DNA of 64,000 nucleotides, taken from positions 124,001 to 188,000 of the forward strand of contig NZ_JADEVO010000005.1 of the NCBI RefSeq assembly GCF_017114825.1, given 5' to 3'. Numbering within the stretch: the first letter of the stretch is position 1; each line of letters opens with the position of its first letter. Source of the DNA: Pseudomonas gregormendelii (lineage in GTDB: Bacteria; Pseudomonadota; Gammaproteobacteria; Pseudomonadales; Pseudomonadaceae). The notes under the pieces were generated by a model, which did not search any database, had not been told where the DNA came from, and was given only the letters and a program-made list of their open reading frames with translations. Positions 1 to 9,064 of the stretch are shown here, piece after piece. A program made the position numbers and the translations under genes.

Positions 1-12
1 TACCCACCTCTG

Positions 13-48
13 CCTCGATCCTGTCACGGCTTGATCGGGGTTTTTTTT
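13..48 (+). terminator. Rho-independent terminator of a gene to the left of the window
   Basis: Arms CCTCGATC (13-20) and GATCGGGG (33-40) pair, with one G-T pair, around a 12-nt loop. Eight T follow at 41-48. It would end a plus-strand transcript that enters from outside the window. No gene is seen between 49 and 265 apart from a REP pair. Confidence 0.75.
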
Positions 49-87
49 GCCTGTGGATCAGCGAAGGATGTTGTGCCTGGGCTGATG

Positions 88-187
88 CCTTCGCGGGCAA
101 GTCGAACCGCCGCTCCCCAGGTTAAGAGTCGGCGCTCAAGTTTGTGGTCTCCGCGATCCTGTGGGAGCAAGGCTTGCCCGCGATGAA
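88..187. repeat. REP pair (BIME), GTGGGAGC type
   Basis: A degenerate copy at about 91-118 faces a good copy at about 159-186 (CTGTGGGAGC...GCCCGCGATG) in inverted orientation. It lies between the left-edge terminator and the 3' end of cdhB. Confidence 0.75.
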
Positions 188-265
188 CGATGACGCGGTT
201 TCAGCGCTGCAATACTTCATTTCGGAAGTCGGCAAAAACGGCGTCGTTCAACGGCGATCTCCTGG

Positions 266-742
266 TTATTTTTTTGCGGGTAATGCGATCACTCGACCAA
301 TGTACTGGGGCGGCGGCACGTCGGTTTGCCCGGCGACGAGGGCTTGAAGCCTGGCCAGGGTGTCTTCGCCGAAGGGCGCCGATCGGGGGCCAGCGAGGTC
401 GACGTGCAGCAGCATTTGCTCATTACCCGCCAGCTCCTTGACATCACCCACTAGGTGCAGGCTGTGATAAAGGTGCAAGCGCTTGCTGTCGTGGCCGATG
501 ATCCGGGTGTGTACTTCGACCTCGGCGTCGAGCTTCACTTCGTGCAGGTAATTGAGGTGCAGTTCGAGGGTGAAGAGCGAGTTGCCGCTGGCTTCTCGGT
601 GGCTGCTGTCCATGCCGAGGCGATCCATCAGGGCGTCGGTGGCGTAGCTGAAGATCAGCAGGTAGAACGCGTCTCGCAGGTGGCCGTTGTAGTCGACCCA
701 GTCGGGGATGATTGTGGTTTGGTAGGTGGTGAGGGTAGGCAT
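266..742 (-). CDS. cdhB: Hot-dog thioesterase of carnitine catabolism (betainyl-CoA thioesterase)
   Basis: A 158-aa protein of the 4-hydroxybenzoyl-CoA-thioesterase-like hot-dog fold, with the VDYNGHLRD stretch near residue 16 where such enzymes carry their active-site Asp/Asn region. It is expected to hydrolyse betainyl-CoA to glycine betaine and CoA, the last step from carnitine to betaine. It is last in the minus-strand run caiX-cdhC-cdhA-cdhB, the same gene content as in P. aeruginosa. The reading frame is open upstream to 823, but that part translates a REP element, so the ATG at 742 (MPTLTTYQ) is chosen. The function is inferred from family and context. Confidence 0.85.
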   Translation of the reverse strand: MPTLTTYQTTIIPDWVDYNGHLRDAFYLLIFSYATDALMDRLGMDSSHREASGNSLFTLELHLNYLHEVKLDAEVEVHTRIIGHDSKRLHLYHSLHLVGDVKELAGNEQMLLHVDLAGPRSAPFGEDTLARLQALVAGQTDVPPPQYIGRVIALPAKK

Positions 743-780
743 TGTTTCTGGTTCCGATGATGAGGGAGGCTGGGCTGGCC

Positions 781-870
781 CCATCGCGAGCAGGCTCGCT
801 CCCACACTAGGGGTTGCTCCCATAGCTGGCCAACCTGCAATCAGTGTGGAAGCGAACCTGCTCGCGATAG
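781..870. repeat. REP pair (BIME) between cdhA and cdhB
   Basis: Two inverted copies, CCATCGCGAGCAGGCTCGCT (from 781) and its facing copy GTGGAAGCGAACCTGCTCGC (from 846). A pair in this position inside a co-directional gene run could stabilise or attenuate the upstream transcript. Confidence 0.8.
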
Positions 871-889
871 GGCCAGGCCTGCTGATGCT

Positions 890-1855
890 CTACTCGCTAA
901 AAGCCATCCCGTGCTTCTGCTTGGTGGTTTTCACCGCTTCCAGCACCGCCAACAGGCAATCATCACGATAGCGCTCCAGCGCTGAAATGCTGTGGGTACC
1001 CAATTGATCACTGGTCCCGTCGACCACATCGTCAATCAACTTGTCGGTCAGTTCCGGCGCCGGCAGGTAGGTCCACGGCAACTGCAACGCCGGGCCAAAC
1101 TGCGCCATGAAATGCCGCATGCCGGCATCGCCGCCTGCGAGGGTATAGGTCAGGAAAGTACCCATGAACGACCAGCGCAGACCCGCGCCAAAGCGAATGG
1201 CATCATCGATTTCACCGGTGGTCGCCACACCATCGTTCACCAGGTGCAGCGCCTCACGCCACAGCGCTTCGAGCAATCGGTCGGCGATAAAGCCGGGTAC
1301 TTCCTTGCGCACATGCAGCGGACGCATGCCCAGGGATTCGTAGACTTTCATCGCCGCTTGAACAGCTTCCGGAGCCGTGTTTTTACCGCCCACCACTTCC
1401 ACCAGGGGCAGCAGGTAAACCGGGTTGAACGGGTGGCCAACGACGCAGCGTTCCGGGTGGGTCGAACTCTCGTAGAACTCGCTGGGTAACAGGCCCGAAG
1501 TGCTGGAGCCGATCAAGGCGTCGGGTTTGGCTGCTGCACTGATCTTGCTGTGCAATTCGAGTTTCAGGTCCAGGCGCTCGGGGGCGCTTTCCTGAATGAA
1601 ATCGGCATCGCGCACACACTCTTCGATGGTCGCGACAAAGCGCAGGCGATCCTGCGAAGCGCCGGGGGCCAGGCCTTGTTTTTCCAGGGCGCCCCAAGCG
1701 TTGGCGACGCGTTTGCGCAGGGCGGCTTCAGCACCAGGCGCGGGGTCCCAGGCCACTACGTTGAGGCCGTGGGCGAGGGCGCGGGACACCCAGCCGCTGC
1801 CGATGACACCGCTGCCCAGGGCGGCGAAGGTTTTGATTTCGGTGATGAACGTCAT
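890..1855 (-). CDS. cdhA: L-carnitine dehydrogenase
   Basis: A 321-aa member of the 3-hydroxyacyl-CoA dehydrogenase family. It is expected to oxidise L-carnitine to 3-dehydrocarnitine with NAD+ in the cytoplasm. The N-terminal Rossmann motif GSGVIGSGW sits at residues 14-22. The central domain carries the [13 protein letters not shown] stretch typical of the family, and the C-terminal helical domain is complete. Its length is normal for stand-alone CdhA; fusions with the thioesterase exist in other bacteria, but here cdhB is a separate gene downstream. Identification rests on the family together with the adjacent BKACE-type cleavage enzyme and carnitine-type binding protein. Confidence 0.92.
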   Translation of the reverse strand: MTFITEIKTFAALGSGVIGSGWVSRALAHGLNVVAWDPAPGAEAALRKRVANAWGALEKQGLAPGASQDRLRFVATIEECVRDADFIQESAPERLDLKLELHSKISAAAKPDALIGSSTSGLLPSEFYESSTHPERCVVGHPFNPVYLLPLVEVVGGKNTAPEAVQAAMKVYESLGMRPLHVRKEVPGFIADRLLEALWREALHLVNDGVATTGEIDDAIRFGAGLRWSFMGTFLTYTLAGGDAGMRHFMAQFGPALQLPWTYLPAPELTDKLIDDVVDGTSDQLGTHSISALERYRDDCLLAVLEAVKTTKQKHGMAFSE

Positions 1856-1883
1856 GGCGACTTCCTAAAAGAATTCGGTGATC

Positions 1884-1980
1884 CCTGCGGGAGCGGGCTT
1901 GCCCGCGATGACGGTATTCCTGCCGAAGAAAATGTATCGGTAGTACCGGCGCTATCGCGGGCAAGCCCGCTCCCACAGGT
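1884..1980. repeat. REP pair (BIME) between cdhC and cdhA
   Basis: Inverted copies at about 1884-1912 and 1952-1979 with near-perfect arms (GGGAGCGGGCTTGCCCGCGA and the facing copy). Confidence 0.85.
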
Positions 1981-1995
1981 GAGGTGTGATTCGGC

Positions 1996-2883
1996 TCAGC
2001 CGCGCTTGGTCAGGCCCATTTTTGCCCGGCCTTCGGCTGGGGTCAGGACACGGGCGCCGAGGCGGCTGAGGATTTCGCTGGCGCGCTCCACCAACTGGCC
2101 ATTGGTGGCCAACACGCCCTTGTCCAGCCAGATGTTGTCTTCCAGGCCGACCCGCACGTTGCCGCCGAGCAGTACCGCTTGCGCAGCCATCGGCATCTGC
2201 ATGCGTCCGATGCCAAAGCCGGCCCAGACGGCGTTGGCTGGAAGGTTGTCGACCATGGCTTTCATGGTGGTGGTATCGGCCGGTGCGCCCCACGGAATGC
2301 CCAGGCACAGCTGGAACAGCGGATCATCGAGCAAGCCTTCCTTGATCATCTGCTTGGCAAACCACAGGTGCCCGGTGTCGAAGATTTCCAGCTCGGCCTT
2401 AACGCCCAACTCTTGTATGCGCTTGGCGCCCGCGCGCAGTTGCGCCGGTGTGGATACGTAAATGGTGTCGCCATCGCCGAAGTTCAGCGTGCCGCAATCC
2501 AGGGTACAGATTTCCGGCAGCAGCTCTTCGACGTGGGCCAGGCGTGTCAGGGGGCCGACCAGGTCAGTGTTGGGGCCGAATTCCATCGGGTTTTCGCCAG
2601 CGCCGATTTCCAGGTCGCCGCCCATGCCGGCGGTCAGGTTGACGATGATGTCGACGTCCGCTTCGCGGATGCGCTCCATCACTTCGCGGTACAGCGCCAC
2701 ATCCCGGCTGAACTTGCCGGTTTCGGGACTGCGCACATGGCAATGCACCACGGTGGCGCCCGCCTTGGCGGCTTCCACGGCCGCCGCTGCGATTTGCTTC
2801 GGGGTGACCGGTATGTGCGGGCTCTTGGCGGTCGTGTCGCCAGCACCGGTAAGTGCGCAGGTGATGATGACGTCGTGGTTCAT
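1996..2883 (-). CDS. cdhC: 3-dehydrocarnitine cleavage enzyme (BKACE/DUF849 family)
   Basis: A 295-aa beta-keto acid cleavage enzyme. It is expected to condense 3-dehydrocarnitine with acetyl-CoA to give betainyl-CoA and acetoacetate. The HCHVR motif near residue 48 supplies the zinc-binding H-x-H of the family, and NLTAGMGGD (about 82-90) and the [10 protein letters not shown] region near the C-terminus are also typical. It lies between the carnitine-type binding protein and the dehydrogenase, as in other Pseudomonas. The substrate assignment comes from this context, because BKACE enzymes use many different beta-keto acids. Confidence 0.92.
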   Translation of the reverse strand: MNHDVIITCALTGAGDTTAKSPHIPVTPKQIAAAAVEAAKAGATVVHCHVRSPETGKFSRDVALYREVMERIREADVDIIVNLTAGMGGDLEIGAGENPMEFGPNTDLVGPLTRLAHVEELLPEICTLDCGTLNFGDGDTIYVSTPAQLRAGAKRIQELGVKAELEIFDTGHLWFAKQMIKEGLLDDPLFQLCLGIPWGAPADTTTMKAMVDNLPANAVWAGFGIGRMQMPMAAQAVLLGGNVRVGLEDNIWLDKGVLATNGQLVERASEILSRLGARVLTPAEGRAKMGLTKRG

Positions 2884-2973
2884 GAGGCAGGTTCCTGTTC
2901 TTTAGGGGAATGGCGGGCGTGATGAGTCCGTTAGCAGCCCGTTGGGGGTTGCAATTGGGCGTTCAGTCAGGGT

Positions 2974-3918
2974 TTATTTACTGGTCAGTTTCAGGTTTTC
3001 AGCGGCCGGTTTGCCGTCGAAGGTGGTCACGCCTTCGAGCCAGCGCTGTTTGTCCTGGGGGTGATCATTGAGCCACTGTTTGGCCGATTCGAATGCGTCC
3101 TTGTGATCCAGCAGCGGCTGCATCATCCGGCTCTCGTCTTCGGCGGAGTAGGTCAGGTTACTGAGCAGGCGGCCGATGTTCGGGCATTGCTGGGCATAGT
3201 TCGGCGAGGTAACGGTCCAGACGGTGGCCATGCCTTCGTTCGGGCCGAGCGCATCGTCGCTGCCGGTGAGATAGGTCATCTGCACATTAACGTTCATTGG
3301 ATGCGGCGCCCAGCCGAAGAACACCACGGCTTCCTTGCGCCGCACGGCACGATCCACTGCCGCGAGCATACCGGCCTCACTGGACTCGACCAGCTGGAAT
3401 TTGCCCAGGCCGAACTGGTTCTTGGCGATCATCGCCTTGATCTGGGTATTGGCACCCGAGCCTGGCTCGATCCCGTAGATCTTGCCGCCCAGTTCTTTCT
3501 CGAACCTGGCGATGTCGGCGAAAGTCTTCAGGCCTTTGTCTGCCAGGTAGGTCGGCACGGCAAGGGTCGCGCGGGCGTCTTTAAGGCTTGGCGCATCAAG
3601 CACCTTGACCTGTTTCGCGTCGACGAAAGGAGTGATGGTCTGGGTCATCAGCGGGTTCCAGTACCCCAGGAACAAGTCCAGGCGCTGGTCGCGGATCCCG
3701 GCGAAGATGATTTGCTGGGACGCGCTGGTTTGTTTGGTGTTGTAGCCGAGGCCGTCTAGCAGCACCTGAGTCATGGCGCTGGTGGCGATCACGTCGGTCC
3801 AGTTCACCACGCCCATGCGTACGTTCTGGCAAGAAGCGGGTTCGGCCGCCATGACACTGGCGCTCAGGAAAGCGGTACCGCTCAGTGCAAGAACACAGCT
3901 GCTGATGAGTCGTTTCAT
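2974..3918 (-). CDS. caiX: Periplasmic carnitine-binding protein of an ABC uptake system
   Basis: A 314-aa OpuAC-type substrate-binding protein for quaternary amines. An N-terminal signal peptide (MKRLISSC...SVMAA, about 25 residues) targets it to the periplasm. The VGVVNWTDV-like start of the mature domain and several tryptophans fit a carnitine/betaine aromatic-box binder. In Pseudomonas such proteins deliver ligand to the core ChoVW permease, which is not encoded in this window. It is first of the minus-strand cdh run and divergent from cdhR, so the 207-bp gap to cdhR should hold the regulated promoter. Confidence 0.9.
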   Translation of the reverse strand: MKRLISSCVLALSGTAFLSASVMAAEPASCQNVRMGVVNWTDVIATSAMTQVLLDGLGYNTKQTSASQQIIFAGIRDQRLDLFLGYWNPLMTQTITPFVDAKQVKVLDAPSLKDARATLAVPTYLADKGLKTFADIARFEKELGGKIYGIEPGSGANTQIKAMIAKNQFGLGKFQLVESSEAGMLAAVDRAVRRKEAVVFFGWAPHPMNVNVQMTYLTGSDDALGPNEGMATVWTVTSPNYAQQCPNIGRLLSNLTYSAEDESRMMQPLLDHKDAFESAKQWLNDHPQDKQRWLEGVTTFDGKPAAENLKLTSK

Positions 3919-4125
3919 GTCGGGTTCCTCGGCAGACGTTATTGTGGGTTCCGATGTCTATGTGCACCGGTGATGCCAAGTTACGCAGCTAAGACCCCGT
4001 CAACACGCACTACGGCGACCAGCTCTTGCACTGGAGCGACCTGCCCCTTGAATGCCGCTTGCAACTGGCGTATCAACGTCCACACGCTTCCCGCCCTCTC
4101 GTTACCTGCCAGTCGAGTGCGCTCC

Positions 4126-5070
4126 ATGTCCCAGGATTTCTACTTCTTGTTGATGCCGGGTTTTTCGGCCATAGGGTTTATCTCGGCCATCGAGCCGCTG
4201 CGGGTGGCCAATCGCTTTCGCGGTGAACTTTATCGCTGGCATGTGCTGAGCGCAGATGGCGGTGCTGTTCTGGCCAGTAACGGCATGTCGGTCAACGCCG
4301 ATGCCGCGCTGGAGCCGCTCGCAAAAGGGGCGACGTTGCTGGTAGTCGCCGGCTTCGAACCGCTGAAATTCGCCACGCCCGCGCTTGAGCACTGGCTGCG
4401 CCGGCTGGACAGCGACGGCGTGACCCTGGGCGCCATCGACACCGGCAGCTTCGTCCTCGCCGAGGCAGGGTTGCTTGAGGGCCATCGCCTGACCCTGCAC
4501 TGGGAAGCCATCGACGCGTTCAAGGAGTCCTATCCGCTGCTCAGCGTCACCCAGGAGCTTTTCGAGATCGACCGCAGGCGCATTACCTCGGCGGGCGGCA
4601 CGGCGTCAATTGACCTGATGCTCGATCTCATCGGCCAGGCCCACGGTCCGGAACTGGCGATTCAGGTCAGCGAACAATTCGTACTCGGTCGCATCCGCCC
4701 GCGCAAGGATCACCAGCGCATGGAAGTAGCCAGTCGGTACGGCATTCGCAACAAGAAACTGGTGCAGGTGATCGGCGAGATGGAACAGCACAGTGAGCCG
4801 CCGTTGAGTACGCTGGCCCTGGCCGAATCGATCAAAGTGACGCGGCGCCAGCTGGAGCGCCTGTTTCGCTTGCACTTGAATGACACGCCGAGCAATTTCT
4901 ATCTGCGATTACGACTGGAAAAGGCCCGGCAACTGCTGCGGCAGACGGACATGAGTGTGCTGGAAGTGAGCATTGCGTGCGGGTTTGAATCGCCGTCGTA
5001 TTTCACCCGCAGTTATCGGGCGAAGTTTGAGCGGTGCCCGCGGGAAGACCGACGTACCGCAAAAGCATGA
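4126..5070 (+). CDS. cdhR: Carnitine-responsive AraC/GlxA-family activator
   Basis: A 314-aa regulator with an N-terminal DJ-1/class-I glutamine-amidotransferase-like sensor (residues about 5-170, starting FLLMPGFSAIGF) and a C-terminal AraC-type double helix-turn-helix (about 215-310, including the ACGFESPSYFTRSYRAKF signature). It is expected to activate the divergent caiX-cdhCAB genes in response to carnitine. The frame is open 52 codons upstream, but that part has no homology-like character. ATG 4126 (MSQDFYFLL) is therefore preferred. Other quaternary-amine regulators (GbdR, SouR) have the same architecture, so the name depends on context. Confidence 0.9.
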   Translation: MSQDFYFLLMPGFSAIGFISAIEPLRVANRFRGELYRWHVLSADGGAVLASNGMSVNADAALEPLAKGATLLVVAGFEPLKFATPALEHWLRRLDSDGVTLGAIDTGSFVLAEAGLLEGHRLTLHWEAIDAFKESYPLLSVTQELFEIDRRRITSAGGTASIDLMLDLIGQAHGPELAIQVSEQFVLGRIRPRKDHQRMEVASRYGIRNKKLVQVIGEMEQHSEPPLSTLALAESIKVTRRQLERLFRLHLNDTPSNFYLRLRLEKARQLLRQTDMSVLEVSIACGFESPSYFTRSYRAKFERCPREDRRTAKA

Positions 5071-5100
5071 ACACAGAAAATGTAGGATCTGCGTGGGCTA

Positions 5101-5517
5101 TTACTTCTTCATCAGCGCAGAACACGCCGCCTTGTACGCCTCATGCTGATATTTGTTCAGCGTCCCCGGCAGTTCAAAATTGTGCTTCTTGGCCTGGGCA
5201 TTGATCGTCTGTGGCGACAGCAGCGTCACCTCACAACTGTCCAGCAACTGAAAAACTCCCTCGATCTTGAAGGTGGTCGGCCCACCGGCAAACTCGCCTT
5301 TCTTACTGCGCTTCTTGATCACGATCCGGTCGATTGAGTTCTCCCGAATGAACGATGCCACCTGTGCGGCAAACACTTTGACGTTGGCCGCTTCGTCGTC
5401 ATCGTCCAGGGCAATTTTCTTGGTGGCCAGGGGCAGGTGGCTGAGCGCCTGATTGTCGAGGGACGCGACGGCGATGATGGCTTCACTGCCTTTGATTTCA
5501 ATGCCGCAGATTTTCAT
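5101..5517 (-). CDS. DUF3010 family protein
   Basis: A 138-aa small soluble protein with no signal peptide or membrane segment. It begins MKICGIEIKGSEAIIAVASL, which resembles an RNase H-like/actin-like first strand pair, and has an acidic DDDDE stretch near residue 38-42. The family has no established function. It lies convergent with cdhR and has no obvious partner; it marks the start of an accessory stretch separating the cdh and dgc genes. Confidence 0.75.
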   Translation of the reverse strand: MKICGIEIKGSEAIIAVASLDNQALSHLPLATKKIALDDDDEAANVKVFAAQVASFIRENSIDRIVIKKRSKKGEFAGGPTTFKIEGVFQLLDSCEVTLLSPQTINAQAKKHNFELPGTLNKYQHEAYKAACSALMKK

Positions 5518-5585
5518 TTCGTGCCCTTCTAAGTCGGTGAAGTGTGATGGTGGCGCAGCCTTGAGGTGAAGTCACGGCATGAGTG

Positions 5586-6500
5586 TTACAGGGTGGTGGA
5601 CTGCCCCCGACGATCCAGTTCAAACACTTTGTTCTGTTGCAGGCGCGTCTTCAGCCAGCGTTCGGCTTTGCCCATCTTGCGTGTACGGGCCCAGAGCAGG
5701 TCAACACCCACATGCCAGTCGGTGTGGGGATACGCACCCAACTGCAGTTCGACCAGTTCGCCATTGGCCAGTTCACGCTGGATCAACTGGCGCGGCAACG
5801 TGGCCCAACCGAGGCCGGCACGGACCATTTCCAGCAGCGCCAGGTAGTTTTCGGCCTGCCAGATCCGAGTGGAACGCAGGTACTCGCTGCTGGGCAGCTT
5901 TTCGGCGTGTGCGCTAAACGCCAGGCGGCGGTGCACGTGCAGGTCTTCGAAGGTCACGCTGCTCAATTTCGCCAGCGCATGTGCGGGGTGACAGACGTGC
6001 AGCATGATCAGCTTGCCCATCTGCTGGAATTCGAGCTGCGGCGGGTACTGCGGCTGGGAGAAGGCGATCCCCAGCACGGCCTGGCCCTGGGCTACGAGTT
6101 CGCTGACATCCCCATATACAGGGTGCCTGATCACCAGATCGACATAGGGGAAAGCCTCTTCGAACTCCAGCAGCACCGGCATGACGGCGTTGTAGGGCGT
6201 TTCAATGGCCAGTGACACGTTGGGTTCGATCGCGTCGGACAGGCAATCCGCATGGGCCTGGAGGGTCAGGCAACGTTCCAGCACCGACTGCGCCTGCAAC
6301 AACATTTTCTGGCCGGCCTGGGTCAGCACCGGGTTGCGATTCGAGCGATCGAACAGTTCCACGCCCAGGTCCTGTTCCAGATTGGAAATCGCCACGCTCA
6401 CGGTTGATTGAGTCTTGCCCAGCTTGCGCGCGGCCGCCGAGAACGACCCGCTGTGCACGGCCTGGACGAATGTTTGCAACTGGTCCAGAGAGAACTGCAT
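5586..6500 (-). CDS. LysR-family transcriptional regulator
   Basis: A 304-aa LysR protein with an N-terminal winged helix (residues 1-60; QAVHSGSFSAAARKLGKTQS is the helix-turn-helix core) and a C-terminal periplasmic-binding-like effector domain from about residue 88. It is divergent from a nucleobase permease and deaminase. A T-N11-A palindrome lies in the shared promoter region at 6527-6541, so it most likely controls that pair. The effector is unknown; a purine or pyrimidine is a reasonable guess from the neighbours. Confidence 0.88.
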   Translation of the reverse strand: MQFSLDQLQTFVQAVHSGSFSAAARKLGKTQSTVSVAISNLEQDLGVELFDRSNRNPVLTQAGQKMLLQAQSVLERCLTLQAHADCLSDAIEPNVSLAIETPYNAVMPVLLEFEEAFPYVDLVIRHPVYGDVSELVAQGQAVLGIAFSQPQYPPQLEFQQMGKLIMLHVCHPAHALAKLSSVTFEDLHVHRRLAFSAHAEKLPSSEYLRSTRIWQAENYLALLEMVRAGLGWATLPRQLIQRELANGELVELQLGAYPHTDWHVGVDLLWARTRKMGKAERWLKTRLQQNKVFELDRRGQSTTL

Positions 6501-6526
6501 GGGCGTGACCTCAAGCGAATATATCT

Positions 6527-6541
6527 ATCGTTAAAAACGAT
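6527..6541. promoter_or_regulatory. Candidate LysR operator (T-N11-A palindrome)
   Basis: ATCGTT-AAA-AACGAT is a perfect 15-bp dyad with the T-N11-A spacing of LysR sites (T6528, A6540). It lies 26 bp upstream of the LysR start codon and about 140 bp upstream of the permease. A partial copy (CATCGTTTAC) follows at about 6558-6567. Confidence 0.6.
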
Positions 6542-6682
6542 GGTTGCTCATTTGCTCCATCGTTTACAAGCAGAGAATATCGGACCTGAAACGACCTCTT
6601 CTGCTGCATCGATTTGCGCTGTGCCTGGCCTGTGGACGCCTCCCAGGACTACAAGAAAAAAGCACTTCAGGAGACATTCGAT

Positions 6683-8017
6683 ATGAGCAATTCACAGGTT
6701 CATCCGGTGGACGAAATCCTGCCGGTTCGCCAGTTGGTGACATTCGGTTTGCAGCATGTACTGGTGATGTATGCAGGTGCGGTGGCGGTACCACTCATAC
6801 TGGGCAGCGCACTGGGGCTGACATCGGCGCAGATAGTGACGTTGATCAATGCGAATCTGCTGACGTCGGGCATCGCCACGATGATTCAGACCCTCGGCTT
6901 CTGGAAGTTCGGGGCGCGCCTGCCGCTGATACAGGGCTGTTCATTCATTGCGCTGGCACCAATGATCATGATCGGCAAGGAGTTCGGGCTCACTGAAGTG
7001 TTCGGCGCGGTGATCGCGGCGGGGGCGATCACCATTGCCATGGCGCCCGTGTTCAGTAGGTTGCTGCGGTTCTTTCCGCCCGTGGTGATCGGCAGCCTGA
7101 TCACCATCATCGGCATTTCCCTGATGCCTGCCGCGGCAATCTGGCTAGGTGGCGGCAATCCTGATTCCGCAGATTTCGGTGCGCCATCGAACCTGCTGCT
7201 GGGGCTGGCCACGGTCATCGTTACATTGGTGATCTATGCCAGGTTTTCCGGCTTCATTGGCAACCTAAGCGTATTGATCGGCTTGTTCGTGGGCAGCCTG
7301 ATCGCGGCAGCGTTCGGCATGACGCACTTCGGGCAGGTGAGCAGCGCAGCCTGGTTCGAGCTGAGCCCGCCCATGGCCTTCGGCATGCCGCAGTTTTCAC
7401 CGATGCCGATACTGGTCATGACGTTGGCGATGTTGGTGATCATGGCCGAAACCACCGGTAACTGCCTGGCGATCGGCAAATTGACCGGCAAGACCACCAC
7501 GCAAACAACTCTTGGCAATGCATTCCGTGCCGATGGGCTATCAACAATGCTCGGCGGGTTGTTCAACAGCTTCCCCTACAACGCCTTCACCCAAAACACC
7601 GGCCTAATTGCGCTCTCCAACGTCAAGAGCCGGTATGTCGTGGCTTCGGCGGGGGCAATCATGGTGCTGATGGGCCTGTTTCCCAAACTGGGTGCGCTGA
7701 TCGCAGCGGTGCCGACGCCGGTGTTGGGCGGTTGCGCCGTGGTGATGTTCGGCATGACCACGGTGGCCGGTATCCAGGAGCTCTCACGGGTGACATTCGA
7801 GGGGACTCGCAACGCAATCATCGTTGCCGTATCGATAAGCGTCGGTGTGCTGCCGATGTCGTTCCCGGCGCTGTTCGAACACGCCAGCGGCACTCTCAAA
7901 CTGGTACTGGAAAGCGGAATCTTCCTCGGTGCGATCACCGCGATTGTGCTCAATATCCTGCTCAATCCGCAGAGCAGGCGCGAGCCGGTGGCACCCGCCG
8001 CCGAGCTGGCCGACTGA
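6683..8017 (+). CDS. NCS2-family xanthine/uracil-type nucleobase permease
   Basis: A 444-aa integral inner-membrane protein with about 12-14 hydrophobic segments of the nucleobase:cation symporter-2 family. The signature region AFTQNTGLIALSNVKSRYV (about residues 303-321) and the earlier QGCSF motif (about residue 90) are present. Start ATG 6683 (MSNSQVHPVDE) follows a CAGGAG ribosome site; the open frame upstream to 6614 is not protein-like. It is followed by a deaminase gene on the same strand, and together they look like an uptake-and-deamination unit for a purine or cytosine. The exact substrate cannot be read from sequence. Confidence 0.88.
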   Translation: MSNSQVHPVDEILPVRQLVTFGLQHVLVMYAGAVAVPLILGSALGLTSAQIVTLINANLLTSGIATMIQTLGFWKFGARLPLIQGCSFIALAPMIMIGKEFGLTEVFGAVIAAGAITIAMAPVFSRLLRFFPPVVIGSLITIIGISLMPAAAIWLGGGNPDSADFGAPSNLLLGLATVIVTLVIYARFSGFIGNLSVLIGLFVGSLIAAAFGMTHFGQVSSAAWFELSPPMAFGMPQFSPMPILVMTLAMLVIMAETTGNCLAIGKLTGKTTTQTTLGNAFRADGLSTMLGGLFNSFPYNAFTQNTGLIALSNVKSRYVVASAGAIMVLMGLFPKLGALIAAVPTPVLGGCAVVMFGMTTVAGIQELSRVTFEGTRNAIIVAVSISVGVLPMSFPALFEHASGTLKLVLESGIFLGAITAIVLNILLNPQSRREPVAPAAELAD

Positions 8018-8027
8018 CAGGTGTTTA

Positions 8028-8052
8028 GCCCCTGGCCGACGCAGTCAGGGGC
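8028..8052 (+). other. Intergenic hairpin between permease and deaminase
   Basis: GCCCCTG (8028-8034) and CAGGGGC (8046-8052) can pair around an 11-nt loop. There is no T-run, so it is not a classical terminator. It may set the relative amounts of permease and deaminase mRNA. Confidence 0.4.
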
Positions 8053-8079
8053 ACAGTTGAACATAATAAGGAGTTTCAC

Positions 8080-8589
8080 ATGACAAGCTTCACTTGCGCT
8101 GTACCTGCCGGCATCACCGAGCTTGATCTGCAACTGCTGCGCCGCTCTCTCGAACTGGCAGAGGACTCGAAGGCCCGTGGTCGTCATCCGTTTGCTGCAC
8201 TGGTCGCCGATGGGGCCGGTAACATCATTGCGGCGGCGGGCAATAATTCCATGCCGCCGGAAGGCGATCCCACCCAGCATGCCGAACTCGCTGCAGCCGC
8301 GCAGGCGGCCAAGCTGCTAAGCCCGGCAGACCTGGCACAATGCACGCTCTACACCAGTGCCGAACCCTGCTGCATGTGTGCGGGGGCGATTTACTGGACG
8401 GGCATTGGCCGAGTGGTCTACGCGCTGTCCGAGCATGCCTTGCTGGGGCTCACGGGTGGCCACCCGGAAAACCCGACGTTCTCGTTGCCGTGCCGGGAAG
8501 TGTTCGCGCGCGGCCAGCGACAGATTCCGACATTCGGGCCGATGTTGGAAGCAGAGGCTGCGCGCGCGCATGAAGGGTTCTGGACGTGA
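8080..8589 (+). CDS. Nucleobase/nucleoside deaminase, cytidine-deaminase fold
   Basis: A 169-aa zinc deaminase of the CMP/dCMP deaminase superfamily. The zinc and proton-transfer motif HAE is at residues 67-69, and the second motif EPCCMC is near residues 92-97. Size and C-terminal extension resemble the guanine deaminase and TadA-like nucleobase deaminase branch. It probably deaminates a base taken up by the preceding permease. TadA itself is unlikely because it lacks tRNA-deaminase context and differs in length. A good ribosome site (AAGGAG) precedes ATG 8080. Confidence 0.82.
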   Translation: MTSFTCAVPAGITELDLQLLRRSLELAEDSKARGRHPFAALVADGAGNIIAAAGNNSMPPEGDPTQHAELAAAAQAAKLLSPADLAQCTLYTSAEPCCMCAGAIYWTGIGRVVYALSEHALLGLTGGHPENPTFSLPCREVFARGQRQIPTFGPMLEAEAARAHEGFWT

Positions 8590-8669
8590 CTGGGTAGGGC
8601 GGTTTTTGCTGAGTGGAGGCGGGGCTGCCTCCCTTGGCTTTGGGGTTTGATGCTGGGGTTTAATGGTGG

Positions 8670-8708
8670 AAAAGATCGCAGCCTCGTTGCACTCGACAGC
8701 TCCTACAC
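8670..8708. repeat. Single GTAGGAGCTGC-type REP
   Basis: One half-element, AAAGATCGCAGCCTCGTTGC (from 8671) followed by ACTCGACAGCTCCTACA. It lies just downstream of the antitoxin gene, with no facing partner. Confidence 0.6.
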
Positions 8709-8740
8709 AGCTCCTGCACCGCTTCTACGGAGGCAATTTC

Positions 8741-9064
8741 CTACAGTTCGAGTTGATCGGCGCCTATTCCAAATGCAGCGGCAATCTTTTCCCGGGTCGC
8801 CTTTCGAGGCTTGGCAACTGTCTCCTGCTGGGCGAAGGCCGGCTGAGAAATACCCATACGTTTGGCGACTTCGTCCTGGGTGAGGTTAAGGTGTTCACGC
8901 CAGGCGCGAATAGGCGTCGCTCCGTCAACGATACGACTGACTACCTCGTGAGGAATCAGATCGGGTTCAATTTTGCGTGCGACGTACTGGGCATAGGGAA
9001 TGACGACGAAAGCGGGATTGCCATCCGCATCGTTGATGATTTGAACGTCAGTAGGTGCGTTCAT
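8741..9064 (-). CDS. HTH antitoxin of a HigBA/RelBE-like module
   Basis: A 107-aa protein with a C-terminal XRE-type helix-turn-helix (about residues 50-105; LTQDEVAKRMGISQPAFAQQE is the core) and an N-terminal toxin-binding arm. It would neutralise the upstream RelE-like toxin and repress the shared promoter. ATG 9064 (MNAPTDVQ) is chosen; it overlaps the toxin gene's end by 17 nt, indicating translational coupling. A longer frame to 9184 runs inside the toxin gene and is not credible. Order toxin-then-antitoxin is as in HigBA. Confidence 0.85.
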   Translation of the reverse strand: MNAPTDVQIINDADGNPAFVVIPYAQYVARKIEPDLIPHEVVSRIVDGATPIRAWREHLNLTQDEVAKRMGISQPAFAQQETVAKPRKATREKIAAAFGIGADQLEL

